Source of the DNA: Pseudoxanthomonas spadix
GTDB lineage: Bacteria; Pseudomonadota; Gammaproteobacteria; Xanthomonadales; Xanthomonadaceae
Direction: 5' to 3'
NCBI RefSeq assembly: GCF_003703395.1
Contig: NZ_RDQN01000003.1
Location: 124,001-188,000 of the forward strand
Length of the DNA stretch: 64,000 nt
Shown: positions 1 through 8,052 of the stretch, in pieces
How the letters are laid out: each line of letters begins with the position of its first letter
How positions within the stretch are numbered: position 1 is the first letter of the stretch
Notes under the pieces: model-generated
Database searches by the model: none
The model's input: the letters and a program-made list of their open reading frames with translations, nothing else
What the model was told of the DNA's origin: nothing
Position numbers and translations under genes: made by a program

Positions 1-449
1 TCGGCGACAGCCAGCTGGCCAATGACGCCGGTTGGCTGGAAGTGGACCCGGCCAGCCTGCGCCACCCCAGCCATCCCAACGTGTTCGGCGTGGGCGATGT
101 CGTCGGCACGACCAACGCCAAGACGGCCGCTGCCGCGCGCAAGCACGCGCCGGTGGTGGCAGAGAACGTCCTGGCGACCCTGGCCGGCAAGCCGCTGACC
201 GCGGTATACGACGGCTATGGCGCGTGCCCGCTCACCGTCGAGCGCGGCAAGATCGTGCTGGCGGAATTCGGTTACGGCGGCAAATTGATGCCGACCTTCC
301 CGGAATGGCTGATCGACGGACGGCGTCCCTCGCGCCTGGCCTGGTATCTGAAGTCCGAGGCGATGCCGCTCCTGTACTGGGACGCCATGCTCAAGGGTCG
401 CGAGTGGCTGTGCGCGCCCGATCGCGTCGCCGCCCCGGGAACCCTGTAA
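1..449 (+). CDS. Sulfide:quinone oxidoreductase-like flavoprotein, C-terminal part (partial)
   Basis: Only the C-terminal ~149 residues lie in the window; the frame is open from base 3 and stops at 447-449. Visible are a VFGVGDVVG segment of the kind that closes the FAD site in two-dinucleotide-binding flavoproteins, then SKT/RKHAPV-like residues (TNAKTAAAARKHAPV) and YDGYGACPLT. The cysteine of this last motif aligns with the conserved C-terminal redox cysteine of sulfide:quinone oxidoreductases (YDGY-x-x-CP), which is the main reason for preferring SQR over type II NADH dehydrogenase. Such enzymes sit on the cytoplasmic membrane face and pass electrons from sulfide to quinone. The TSUP transporter starts 2 bases after the stop, so the two are probably co-transcribed. 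Confidence 0.72.
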   Translation, partial: GDSQLANDAGWLEVDPASLRHPSHPNVFGVGDVVGTTNAKTAAAARKHAPVVAENVLATLAGKPLTAVYDGYGACPLTVERGKIVLAEFGYGGKLMPTFPEWLIDGRRPSRLAWYLKSEAMPLLYWDAMLKGREWLCAPDRVAAPGTL

Positions 450-451
450 AG

Positions 452-1249
452 ATGCCGACGCTGACGGTGTTGCAATACGTGCTCGGAATGGGTGCGGGCG
501 TGCTGGTGGGCTTTACCCTGGGATTGGTCGGTGGTGGCGGCTCGATCCTGGCGGTACCGCTGATGGTCTATCTGGTCGGGGTGGACAACCCACATGTCGC
601 CATCGGCACCAGCGCCCTGGCGGTGGCGGTCAACGCCGCGACCAACCTGGCCAACCACGCCCGGCGTGGCAACGTGAAGTGGGCCTGCGCGGGCGTGTTC
701 GCCCTGGCTGGCGTTGCTGGTGCTTTCCTCGGCTCCAGTCTGGGCAAGGCCTTCGATGGACAGAAGCTGCTGATGCTGTTCGCGTTGCTGATGATCGTGG
801 TCGGCGTGCTGATGTTGAAAAAGCGCGACGCCCAGGGCGACCCGGATGTCCACCTCAACCGGCAGAACGGGCCGCGCCTGCTGCTGGGCGGGGGCCTGGC
901 CGGCGCGCTGTCCGGGTTCTTCGGCATTGGCGGTGGCTTCCTGATCGTGCCGGGGCTGGTGGCGGCCACGCGCATGCCGATGCTGTATGCGGTGGGCAGT
1001 TCACTGGTGGCGGTCACTGCCTTCGGCCTGACCACCGCACTCAACTACGCCCGTTCCGGCCTGGTGGACTGGGCGCTGGCAGCGGTCTTTATTGGCGGTG
1101 GCTTGTTCGGCGGACTGTTCGGGGCGCGTCTGGCCACGCATCTGTCCAGGCGGCGAGGCACGCTCAATGCCGTGTTCGCAGCACTGATCTTTGTCACCGC
1201 GCTGTACATGCTGGTCAAGTCGGCCCTGGCGATCCATGGCGCGCGTTGA
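452..1249 (+). CDS. TSUP (TauE/SafE) family membrane transporter
   Basis: A 265-residue polytopic membrane protein with about eight hydrophobic segments and the internal duplication of the TSUP/DUF81 family: GLVGGGGSILAVPL near residue 24 and GFFGIGGGFLIVPG near residue 155. Family members export or import sulfite, sulfoacetate and other organosulfur or sulfur anions. The ATG at 452 is chosen because it follows the SQR-like stop by 2 bases; the same frame is open further upstream only as a shadow of the preceding gene. Pairing with an SQR-like enzyme suggests transport of an oxidised sulfur product, but the substrate is an inference. Confidence 0.85.
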   Translation: MPTLTVLQYVLGMGAGVLVGFTLGLVGGGGSILAVPLMVYLVGVDNPHVAIGTSALAVAVNAATNLANHARRGNVKWACAGVFALAGVAGAFLGSSLGKAFDGQKLLMLFALLMIVVGVLMLKKRDAQGDPDVHLNRQNGPRLLLGGGLAGALSGFFGIGGGFLIVPGLVAATRMPMLYAVGSSLVAVTAFGLTTALNYARSGLVDWALAAVFIGGGLFGGLFGARLATHLSRRRGTLNAVFAALIFVTALYMLVKSALAIHGAR

Positions 1250-1396
1250 TCACGGTGGATTGACGATGCGGTGCGGACCCTGCGTGCGTCGGCTGCCCCG
1301 CCAGCCGCTGGTGATCGGATGGGTGTCAAAGGTGGTCGACAAGGTTGGCTTGTTTTGCAAGGGCGCCCGGCGCCGCGACTTGATTGAGGTGATCTG

Positions 1397-2797
1397 ATGG
1401 ATGCCCTGCTACTGGCGCGGGCGCAGTTTGCGTTTACCGTCTCCTTCCACTTCATCTTTCCGGCGTTTTCCATCGGCCTGGCCAGCTTCCTGATGGTGCT
1501 CGAAGCCATGTGGCTGCGCACCGGCAGCGGCCTGTACGCCAACCTCTACCGTTACTGGCTGAAGATCTTCGCCGTGGTGTTTGGCATGGGCGTGGTCTCG
1601 GGCATCGTGATGTCCTACCAGTTTGGAACCAACTGGTCGGTGTTCTCGGCCAAGGCGGGCCCGATCATCGGGCCGCTGATGGCCTACGAGGTGATGACGG
1701 CGTTCTTCCTGGAGGCCGGGTTCCTGGGGGTGATGTTGTTCGGCATCTCCAAGGTTGGCCCCCGGCTGCATTTCTTCGCGACCTGCATGGTGGCGCTGGG
1801 GACCCTGATCTCGGCGACCTGGATCATCAGTGTCAACAGCTGGATGCAGACCCCTGCCGGCTATGCGATCAATGCCGACGGGCAGTTCGTTCCGGCAGGC
1901 TCGTGGCTGCCGATCATCTTCAACCCCAGCTTCCCGTATCGCCTTGTGCACACGGTCATTGCCGCCTTCCTGACCACCTCGCTGGTGGTCGGCGCGGTCG
2001 GCGCCTGGCACCTGCTCAAGGACCGCGCCAACGCCGGCGCCCGCAAGATGTTCTCGATGGCGATGTGGATGGTGGCCATCGCCGCGCCCATCCAGATCCT
2101 GGTCGGCGATGCGCATGGCCTGAACACGCTGGAGCACCAGCCGGTCAAGGTCCTGGCCATGGAAGGTGACTACCAGCCCAGCCCGGAAGGGGCGCCACTG
2201 ATCCTGTTCGGGCTTCCGGACAATGACGCAGCCAAGGTGCATGGCGAGGTCTCGATCCCCAGGATCGGCTCGCTGATCCTCAAGCACGACCCCAATGCGC
2301 CACTGCCCGGGCTGACCGATTATCCGCGCGAGTTGTGGCCGCCCACGCCGGTGGTGTTCTGGTCGTTCCGGATCATGGTCGGGCTGGGCATGGCCATGCT
2401 TGGGCTTGGGGCCCTGGGCCTGCTGGCACGGGTGCGCAAAAAGTTGTACGCCTGGCGCTGGCTGCATCGTGCGGCGCTGGCCATGGGGCCTGCCGGGTTC
2501 ATCGCGGTGATCGCCGGTTGGGTCACCACCGAAGTCGGTCGCCAGCCATTCACCGTCTACGGCCTGCTGCGGACGGCGCAGTCGGCCTCGCCGCTCCATG
2601 CGCCGGCGCTGGCTGCGTCGTTGCTGGCGTTCGTCATCGTGTACTTTTTTGCCTTCGGTGCAGGCACCTACTACATCTTGCGGCTGATGGCCAAGCCTCC
2701 TCAGCCGCACGAGGCCGAGCCGGAGCGGCTCCCGCAGCACGCGGCCGGCATCACACCGGCCGCGGCCGCGGTCCGGCGGCTTCCCGGGGAGCATTGA
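1397..2797 (+). CDS. cydA: Cytochrome bd-type ubiquinol oxidase subunit I
   Basis: Inner-membrane quinol oxidase subunit of 466 residues. His18 in SFHFIFP matches the heme b595/d ligand, EVMTAFFLEAGFLG near residues 98-106 carries the two proton-path glutamates, the quinol-site motif QPVKVLAMEG lies near 248, and GRQPF near 381 matches the family GRQPW signature. The Q-loop is short compared with the 522-residue E. coli CydA, placing it in the cyanide-insensitive (CIO-like) group. The start follows GAGGTGATCTG, a good ribosome site. A 147-base gap upstream holds no gene; no convincing FNR box was found there. cydB begins 2 bases downstream. Confidence 0.96.
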   Translation: MDALLLARAQFAFTVSFHFIFPAFSIGLASFLMVLEAMWLRTGSGLYANLYRYWLKIFAVVFGMGVVSGIVMSYQFGTNWSVFSAKAGPIIGPLMAYEVMTAFFLEAGFLGVMLFGISKVGPRLHFFATCMVALGTLISATWIISVNSWMQTPAGYAINADGQFVPAGSWLPIIFNPSFPYRLVHTVIAAFLTTSLVVGAVGAWHLLKDRANAGARKMFSMAMWMVAIAAPIQILVGDAHGLNTLEHQPVKVLAMEGDYQPSPEGAPLILFGLPDNDAAKVHGEVSIPRIGSLILKHDPNAPLPGLTDYPRELWPPTPVVFWSFRIMVGLGMAMLGLGALGLLARVRKKLYAWRWLHRAALAMGPAGFIAVIAGWVTTEVGRQPFTVYGLLRTAQSASPLHAPALAASLLAFVIVYFFAFGAGTYYILRLMAKPPQPHEAEPERLPQHAAGITPAAAAVRRLPGEH

Positions 2798-2799
2798 GC

Positions 2800-3804
2800 A
2801 TGGCAGGCGTTGATCTGACACTGGTCTGGGCAGGCATCATCGCCTTCGCCGTCTTTGCCTATGTGGTGATGGACGGCTTTGATCTTGGCATCGGCATTCT
2901 TTTTCCCAGTTTTGCCGTGGGCCAGGAGCGCGACCAGGCGATGAATTCCATCGCCCCGGTCTGGGATGGCAACGAAACCTGGCTGGTCATGGGCGGTGGC
3001 GGGCTGATGGCGGCATTCCCGGTGGCCTATGCCATCATCCTGCCGGCGACCTATCCGCTGGTGATCGCCATGCTGTTGGGCCTGGTGTTCCGCGGTGTGG
3101 CCTTCGAGTTCCGATGGCGTGATGGGCGACACCGTGCATTCTGGGATTGGGCGTTTTGCCTGGGCTCGATCATGGCGACCTTCGCCCAGGGCGTGATGCT
3201 GGGCGCGATCCTGCAGGGCATCCATGTCCAGCGCCAGGCGTATGCCGGTGGATGGCTCGACTGGCTCAGCCCGTTCTCCCTGGTCACTGGCGTTGCCCTG
3301 CTGGCCGGCTATGCGCTGCTGGGTTCGACCTGGCTCATTGGCAAGACCGAAGGCAGTGCCCAGGCGCATGCCAGGCGCCTGGCTTCCTGGCTGCTCTTGG
3401 CAGTGCTGTTTGCCATTGCAGCAGTCAGCGTCGCAACGCCATTGCTGTCACTGGAATACGCGCGTCGCTGGCTGGCCATGCCCACCGTCCTGCTCACCGC
3501 CCAGGTGCCATTGCTCACGTTGATCGTGGCCTTTGTCCTGTTCCGAAGCCTGCGCGCTGGCCGCGAGCGGGTCCCCTTCCTCATGGCGCTGGCGCTGTTC
3601 CTGCTTGGCTTCACCGGCTTGTTGATCAGCGTCTTCCCGTACGTGGTGCCGGGCGCGGTGAGCATCTGGGAAGCAGCCGCTCCGCCGGAGAGCCAGGAAT
3701 TCATGCTGGTCGGTACCGCGATCATCGTCCCGGTGATCATCGCCTACACCGGTTGGTCCTACTGGATCTTCAGGGGCAAGGTCGGCACCGAGGGATACCA
3801 CTGA
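2800..3804 (+). CDS. cydB: Cytochrome bd-type ubiquinol oxidase subunit II
   Basis: Hydrophobic 334-residue partner of CydA, with family motifs DGFDLGIGILFP near residue 24, WDGNETWLV near 57 and RGVAFEFRWR near 99, and about eight to nine membrane spans. It forms the heterodimer that reduces oxygen to water with electrons from quinol. The ATG at 2800 lies 2 bases after the cydA stop, and the stop TGA at 3802-3804 overlaps the ATG of the DUF2474 gene, so the three genes form one operon. Confidence 0.95.
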   Translation: MAGVDLTLVWAGIIAFAVFAYVVMDGFDLGIGILFPSFAVGQERDQAMNSIAPVWDGNETWLVMGGGGLMAAFPVAYAIILPATYPLVIAMLLGLVFRGVAFEFRWRDGRHRAFWDWAFCLGSIMATFAQGVMLGAILQGIHVQRQAYAGGWLDWLSPFSLVTGVALLAGYALLGSTWLIGKTEGSAQAHARRLASWLLLAVLFAIAAVSVATPLLSLEYARRWLAMPTVLLTAQVPLLTLIVAFVLFRSLRAGRERVPFLMALALFLLGFTGLLISVFPYVVPGAVSIWEAAAPPESQEFMLVGTAIIVPVIIAYTGWSYWIFRGKVGTEGYH

Positions 3805-3923
3805 TGGAAAAGCCCGAGTCCCCGCTCTGGAAACGGCTCGCATGGCTTGCAGGCATCTGGCTGTCCAGCGTGCTGGCGCTTGGCATCGTCGCCGGCGTGC
3901 TGCGCCGATGGTTGCAGCAGTGA
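3804..3923 (+). CDS. DUF2474-type small membrane protein of the bd oxidase
   Basis: A 39-residue protein (MEKPESPLWKRLAWLAGIWL at its start) with a short polar N-terminus, one hydrophobic span of about 20 residues containing tryptophans, and a basic tail RRWLQQ. The length, the W-K-R-x-x-W pattern and the position right after cydB match the DUF2474 proteins that accompany CIO-type bd oxidases; they play a part analogous to CydX/CbdX in stabilising the heme site, though homology to CydX is not obvious. Its ATG overlaps the cydB stop (ATGA), which argues strongly that it is translated. Confidence 0.85.
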   Translation: MEKPESPLWKRLAWLAGIWLSSVLALGIVAGVLRRWLQQ

Positions 3924-4076
3924 ATGGATGCAGTCACGCCGGCTTGCATGGTTTGCCCGGTTGCGGCGAGCGCGCCTGCGCAGTACCAAGATCGGCGCGA
4001 AATGATGATGCCTGGTGTCGTGACCAGACTGCCGATCACAGTGGCTTGAAGACTGACCCTGCACAGGTCCATACCC

Positions 4077-4394
4077 ATGAATGATCCTGCCATGCGCATC
4101 GTGCTGCATGCTTCAAGTCCGGCCAGCCTGGAACGTGCGCGCAGCAATGCCAAGAACGCCGCCGGCGCCGGCGAGCGCGCGGTCGAAGTACGGATCGTGG
4201 TCAATGGCGCGGCGGCGGTATCCAGCCTGCTCGACCAGGCTGACGCGGCGGTCGATGCGATGACCTGGGTGTGCCCCAATACCCTGCGCGGCCTGAAGCG
4301 CCAGGCGGCTGCCCCGCTGCGCGTGCTCGAAGAAGGCGCGGTGCTGGCCATCGCCCGCATGCAACAGGCGGGCTGGCACTACATCCACGCCTGA
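4077..4394 (+). CDS. DsrE/DsrF-like family protein
   Basis: A 105-residue cytoplasmic protein. The N-terminal strand RIVLHASSPASLERARSNAKN, the segment VEVRIVVNGAAAV and the MTWVCPNTLRGL region with one cysteine (near residue 65) fit the small DsrE-like fold found in sulfur-relay and peroxiredoxin-like proteins. The cysteine could carry a persulfide. The start at 4077 is not certain; ATG 4092 (MRIVL) is an alternative. It follows the bd oxidase genes by 153 bases without a clear terminator and converges on dsbG with only 7 bases between stops. Family assignment is by pattern only. Confidence 0.6.
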   Translation: MNDPAMRIVLHASSPASLERARSNAKNAAGAGERAVEVRIVVNGAAAVSSLLDQADAAVDAMTWVCPNTLRGLKRQAAAPLRVLEEGAVLAIARMQQAGWHYIHA

Positions 4395-4401
4395 GCCGGG
4401 C

Positions 4402-5217
4402 TCACTTCGGGCCCAGGACGTTCTCCAGGTCTGCGCCCTGCGGCATGCCCGAGCGGGTCTGCACCTGGCCCTGTGCATCCTTGAAGACGATGGCCGGCGT
4501 GCCCTGGAAGCCCAGCGCGGTCATCAGCATGAGGTTCTGCTGCAGGGTCTTGGCCACCTCCGGCGAAACCGAAGCGGCCGGCTTGATGCCACCCTGGTCG
4601 TGGTGCTGCTCGTTGTAGGCCAGCGCCTGGGCGGGCGAGCTGGCCTGCAGGATGGCGGCGGCCTTGGTCGGGCTGTCCTGCTTGATGATCCCGACCAGCA
4701 CGTGCCGCAACTGCACCTTGCCCGCTTCCACCCAGGGCCGCGAGGCGCGCCAGAAGGCGTTGCAATACGGGCAATTGGGATCGGTGAAGGTGTAGATGAT
4801 CCGGGCCGCGTCCGCTTGTCCGTCCACCACCACCGTGCTGTGCTCCAGCTGCTCCCACATCTTTTGCCCAGCCGGTCCGGACACCAGCTTGCGCAGCGCT
4901 TCGGCGCCCACGTCGTTGCCCTGGGCATCGATGAGCGTGCCAACCAGTGCGTACTTGCCATCGGAGGTCAGGTAGACCGAGATCGGACGCCCGCCGGCCG
5001 ATCCTGCGTAGCCGCGCAGGCCCGAGGGCGCCTCGAAGCGCCCCTGGATCTCCAGCCCCTGCTGCTCCAGCGCCTTGATCACCGCTGGCTGGTCCTGTTG
5101 CGATGCGGCCGGCTTTGCGTCGGTGCCCTGGTCGGCCTGGCCCGGCGTGCTGTTGGCGCATCCCATCGGGAGCGCCATGGACATGGCAATCAGGCTACGG
5201 CGAAGGTCAAAACGCAT
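4402..5217 (-). CDS. dsbG: Thiol:disulfide interchange protein, DsbG/DsbC-like
   Basis: A 271-residue exported thioredoxin-fold protein. It has an N-terminal signal ending near MGCANS (a weak lipobox), a DsbC/DsbG-type dimerisation region with ALEQQGLEIQGRFEAPSGL, and the active site CPYC near residues 149-152 in FTDPNCPYCNAFW; the cis-proline is in GFQGTPAIVF. The length and the missing second structural disulfide favour DsbG over DsbC. It would be a periplasmic isomerase or sulfenic-acid reductase kept reduced by DsbD. GGAG precedes the ATG by 8 bases. It is the last gene of the dsbD - TlpA-like - dsbG operon, 30 bases after the second gene. Confidence 0.88.
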   Translation of the reverse strand: MRFDLRRSLIAMSMALPMGCANSTPGQADQGTDAKPAASQQDQPAVIKALEQQGLEIQGRFEAPSGLRGYAGSAGGRPISVYLTSDGKYALVGTLIDAQGNDVGAEALRKLVSGPAGQKMWEQLEHSTVVVDGQADAARIIYTFTDPNCPYCNAFWRASRPWVEAGKVQLRHVLVGIIKQDSPTKAAAILQASSPAQALAYNEQHHDQGGIKPAASVSPEVAKTLQQNLMLMTALGFQGTPAIVFKDAQGQVQTRSGMPQGADLENVLGPK

Positions 5218-5247
5218 GCGGTGGCTCCACTTGGGTAGGTAAGGGTG

Positions 5248-6051
5248 TCAATCAAGAAGGGAAAGCTTGTCCTGCAGCACCGGGGCGGTGATCTCGCCCA
5301 TGTGGGCGTCGACCAGCCGGCCGTTGGCGTCGAAGAACAGCGTGGTGGGCAGTCCCTGTGTCCCTGCGGCCTTCATGCTGTGCATGCCCGGATCGAGATA
5401 GACATCGCGGACCTGCAGGCCCTGGGTCTGCAGGTAGTGGCTGATGGTCGCCTGGTCTTCCCCCTGGTTGACCAGCAGGATCTGGGCGTGCGACTGGCTG
5501 GCCTGTGCGCGAGCCAGGACCGGCATTTCGCGACGGCAGGGGGGACACCAGGTGGCCCACAGGTTCAGCACGATGGGCTTGCCGCGGTGGGCGGCGAGCG
5601 TGGTCGGTCGGCCATCGAGGGTCTGCAGTGCGACCTCCGGCAGCACGATCGCTTCGCGCTGTGCCGCGCTGATCGCCCAGCCGCCGACCCACCACAGCGC
5701 AAGCGCTGCAGACATCGACACCAGCAGCGGCGCGCGTAGCCGCCGCTGGCTGCGGGTCGCCCAGCCGCCGTACAGCAGCGCCGCCGCGATCCCCCAGGGC
5801 AGGCTGAAGCCGCCGTCAGCGAAGCGCAGCAGCGAGAGCGGGTCGCTGGCGTAGCTGTCCATGCGGGTCAGCACGAAGCCCGCCCGCGCCGCCAGCAACA
5901 GCCACAGCAGCATCCAGAAGGCGACGTCGGCGCCACGCCGGGGGACGGGAGGCGCCTGGCGGCGCAGCTGCCACTTCACCAGCCCCAGCGCGATGCCGCA
6001 GCAGGCCAGTGCCAGGATCGCCACGATCGGCAGCGGGCCCAGGCTGATCAT
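5248..6051 (-). CDS. Membrane TlpA-family thioredoxin with N-terminal Lgt-like domain
   Basis: A 267-residue protein in two parts. Residues 1-125 form about four membrane spans and contain RAGFVLTRMDSYASDPLSLL followed by DGGFSLPWGI, which resembles the conserved GARLGYVL...P...GGxSFHGG region of prolipoprotein diacylglyceryl transferase (Lgt). Residues 135-267 form a periplasmic TlpA/DsbE-like thioredoxin with ATWCPPC (cysteines near 168 and 171) and the cis-proline region GLPTTLFF. It is far too short to be a working Lgt. Its ATG overlaps the dsbD stop (ATGA), so DsbD probably supplies its electrons. The Lgt relation is by eye; the thioredoxin part is secure. Confidence 0.82.
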   Translation of the reverse strand: MISLGPLPIVAILALACCGIALGLVKWQLRRQAPPVPRRGADVAFWMLLWLLLAARAGFVLTRMDSYASDPLSLLRFADGGFSLPWGIAAALLYGGWATRSQRRLRAPLLVSMSAALALWWVGGWAISAAQREAIVLPEVALQTLDGRPTTLAAHRGKPIVLNLWATWCPPCRREMPVLARAQASQSHAQILLVNQGEDQATISHYLQTQGLQVRDVYLDPGMHSMKAAGTQGLPTTLFFDANGRLVDAHMGEITAPVLQDKLSLLD

Positions 6052-7937
6052 CGGCCGACACCGGCTGCGTCCAGGCGCGCGAGGAAGTCCTCGGCGCTGG
6101 TTTCGCCCACCATGCGCAGCTGCCTGCGCTCGTGCCCGTCGGGGCCGATCAGCATCAATGTCGGCGGGCCGGCGATGCCATGGCGCGACATCAGCGCCTG
6201 ATCCTTGGCATCGTTCTCGGTCACGTCAGGCCGCAGCAGGGTCACCGTGGCAAGGCGCGCCTGCACGCGTGGGTCGCCGAAGACTTCACGCTCGATCACC
6301 TTGCAGCTCACGCACCAGTCGGCATAGACATCCACCAGTGTCCACCGTGCCCGCTTGCCGGCTTGGGCAACCGCCTGATCCAGGGAGGTGACATCGGCCG
6401 GCTCCTCGAACCGCAGCGGTGCACCTGCCTGGCTGGACGGCGTGCTGTCGGCGGTCCCTGCAAACACCTGGAGCGGGCGCAGCGGATCGCTGTTTCCGGC
6501 CAGGGCACCCACCAGCAGCGATACGCCGCACAGCAGGCAGATGCCCGCCAGGTAGCGCGGGGCCCAGCGACGCAGGCCCCTGCTGGCGCCAGCTTGCTCA
6601 CGCGCCACCAGCAGCACGGCCACCAGCAGGAGCCAGGCACCCCACAGCGCCTGCACGCTGGCCGGATCAACAAAGCGCGCCAGCATCGAAATGGCCACGG
6701 CCAGCATCACTGCCCCAAAGGCCACGCGAATCACATCCATCCAGGGGCCGGGCCGCGGCAACACCCGCGCCCCCAGCGTGGCCACCAGGATCAGCGGCAG
6801 TCCCATTCCCAACCCCAGCGCAAACAACGCGGCGCCACCGACCATCGCGCTACCGCTCTGGCTGAGGAAAAGCAGCGCCCCGGCGAGCGGAGCGGTCATG
6901 CAGGGGCCGACGAGCGCCGCCGACAGCACCCCCAGGACCGCCGCGCCGGCCAGCTTGCCCGCCTGACTGTTGCGGCCCAGGCCATCCAGCCGCCGCGAGA
7001 GCGACGCCGGAAGCTGCAGTTCGAACGCACCGAACAGCGACAATGCCAGGATCACGAACACGCCTGCGAAAGCCGACAGGATCACCGGGTGCTGCAGCGA
7101 GGCCTGAAGGCCGGCACCAGCCAGGCCGGCGATCACCCCCAGCAGCGCGTAGGTGAGCGCCATGGCCAGCACATAGGTGCCGGCCAGCAGCGCGGTCCGG
7201 CGCATGCTGCGTTGCCGTCCCACCACAAGGCCGGAGACGATTGGCAGCATCGGCAGCGAGCAGGGCGTGAACGCCAGGAGCAGCCCCATGCCGAAGAACA
7301 GCGCCAATGACAGCGGCAAGGGTGCCTGGCGCAGGCGTGCGGCCAGCGACTGGTCCTGGGCGGCCATCGGACCGCCATTTGTCTGGGTCTGCGCGGCGCC
7401 CGCCGCCGACGGCGGCCCCGCAACCGGCATCGATGCGGGCGTGGCTGCTGCAGGGGGCGAGGCGGACTGGACGGTGTCCGCCGGGCTGCGGCCGGACCCA
7501 GCCGGCGCGTACAGGGTGTGGGTCTGCGGCGGATAGCAGATTCCACCTTCGGCGCAACCCTGCCAGCGCAGGCTGATCTCGGGCTGCGCAGGCGTTTCGA
7601 TGGTCAGCGTCTGCCGGCCTTCGTAGACCCTGGTGTCGCCATAGCTGTCATCGTGGCGTGCTGTTCCCGGCGGCAGCGTCAGCGCCAGTGCGCGCCCGCT
7701 GGCATCGCTCGCGGCAAACTGGTCCCGGTACAGGTAGTAGCCTTGCGCGATCTCCAATTCCACGCGCAAGTGGCCAGGGTCGGCGGCCTCCACCTGGAAT
7801 TCCACGACCTGCGCGGCAGGCAGGTAGGTCGGCTCGCCGGCCCAGGGCCGGGCCTGGGCGGCGGGCTCAAGGTGTACCGCAGTCAAGGACAGCGCGGTGG
7901 CCAACGCCAGGCGGACAACGGTGTGAGGCAAGGGCAA
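6048..7937 (-). CDS. dsbD: Thiol:disulfide interchange protein DsbD
   Basis: Carries reducing power from cytoplasmic thioredoxin to the periplasm. The three DsbD parts are present in order: an N-terminal periplasmic domain with the cysteine pair GCAEGGICYPP (near residues 127-134), a central eight-span membrane domain with FTPCSLPMLPI near 225 and GPCMTAPLAG near 346, and a C-terminal thioredoxin domain with DWCVSCKVIE near 540. The frame is open far upstream, but any ATG start there would overlap the divergent response regulator. The most likely starts are TTG 7937 or TTG 7931, directly before a signal peptide (LALATALSLTAVHLEPAAQA). The start is therefore approximate; family length (about 600) fits. 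Confidence 0.92.
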   Translation of the reverse strand: MPLPHTVVRLALATALSLTAVHLEPAAQARPWAGEPTYLPAAQVVEFQVEAADPGHLRVELEIAQGYYLYRDQFAASDASGRALALTLPPGTARHDDSYGDTRVYEGRQTLTIETPAQPEISLRWQGCAEGGICYPPQTHTLYAPAGSGRSPADTVQSASPPAAATPASMPVAGPPSAAGAAQTQTNGGPMAAQDQSLAARLRQAPLPLSLALFFGMGLLLAFTPCSLPMLPIVSGLVVGRQRSMRRTALLAGTYVLAMALTYALLGVIAGLAGAGLQASLQHPVILSAFAGVFVILALSLFGAFELQLPASLSRRLDGLGRNSQAGKLAGAAVLGVLSAALVGPCMTAPLAGALLFLSQSGSAMVGGAALFALGLGMGLPLILVATLGARVLPRPGPWMDVIRVAFGAVMLAVAISMLARFVDPASVQALWGAWLLLVAVLLVAREQAGASRGLRRWAPRYLAGICLLCGVSLLVGALAGNSDPLRPLQVFAGTADSTPSSQAGAPLRFEEPADVTSLDQAVAQAGKRARWTLVDVYADWCVSCKVIEREVFGDPRVQARLATVTLLRPDVTENDAKDQALMSRHGIAGPPTLMLIGPDGHERRQLRMVGETSAEDFLARLDAAGVGR

Positions 7938-8052
7938 GCTTCCGGTGGAGGAACCGGCTCCATGCTGCCCGGGTGCGATTAAGCCAGTCTTAAGCGGCGA
8001 ACCGGCGCGGCGTGGCGCGCTACAGTCTGGCGCCCATTGCCGGAGATCATGC

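Noticed and set aside
1250..1396. Possible FNR/Anr site (TTGAT...GATC) upstream of cydA
   Set aside because: The halves do not match TTGAT-N4-ATCAA in spacing or sequence.
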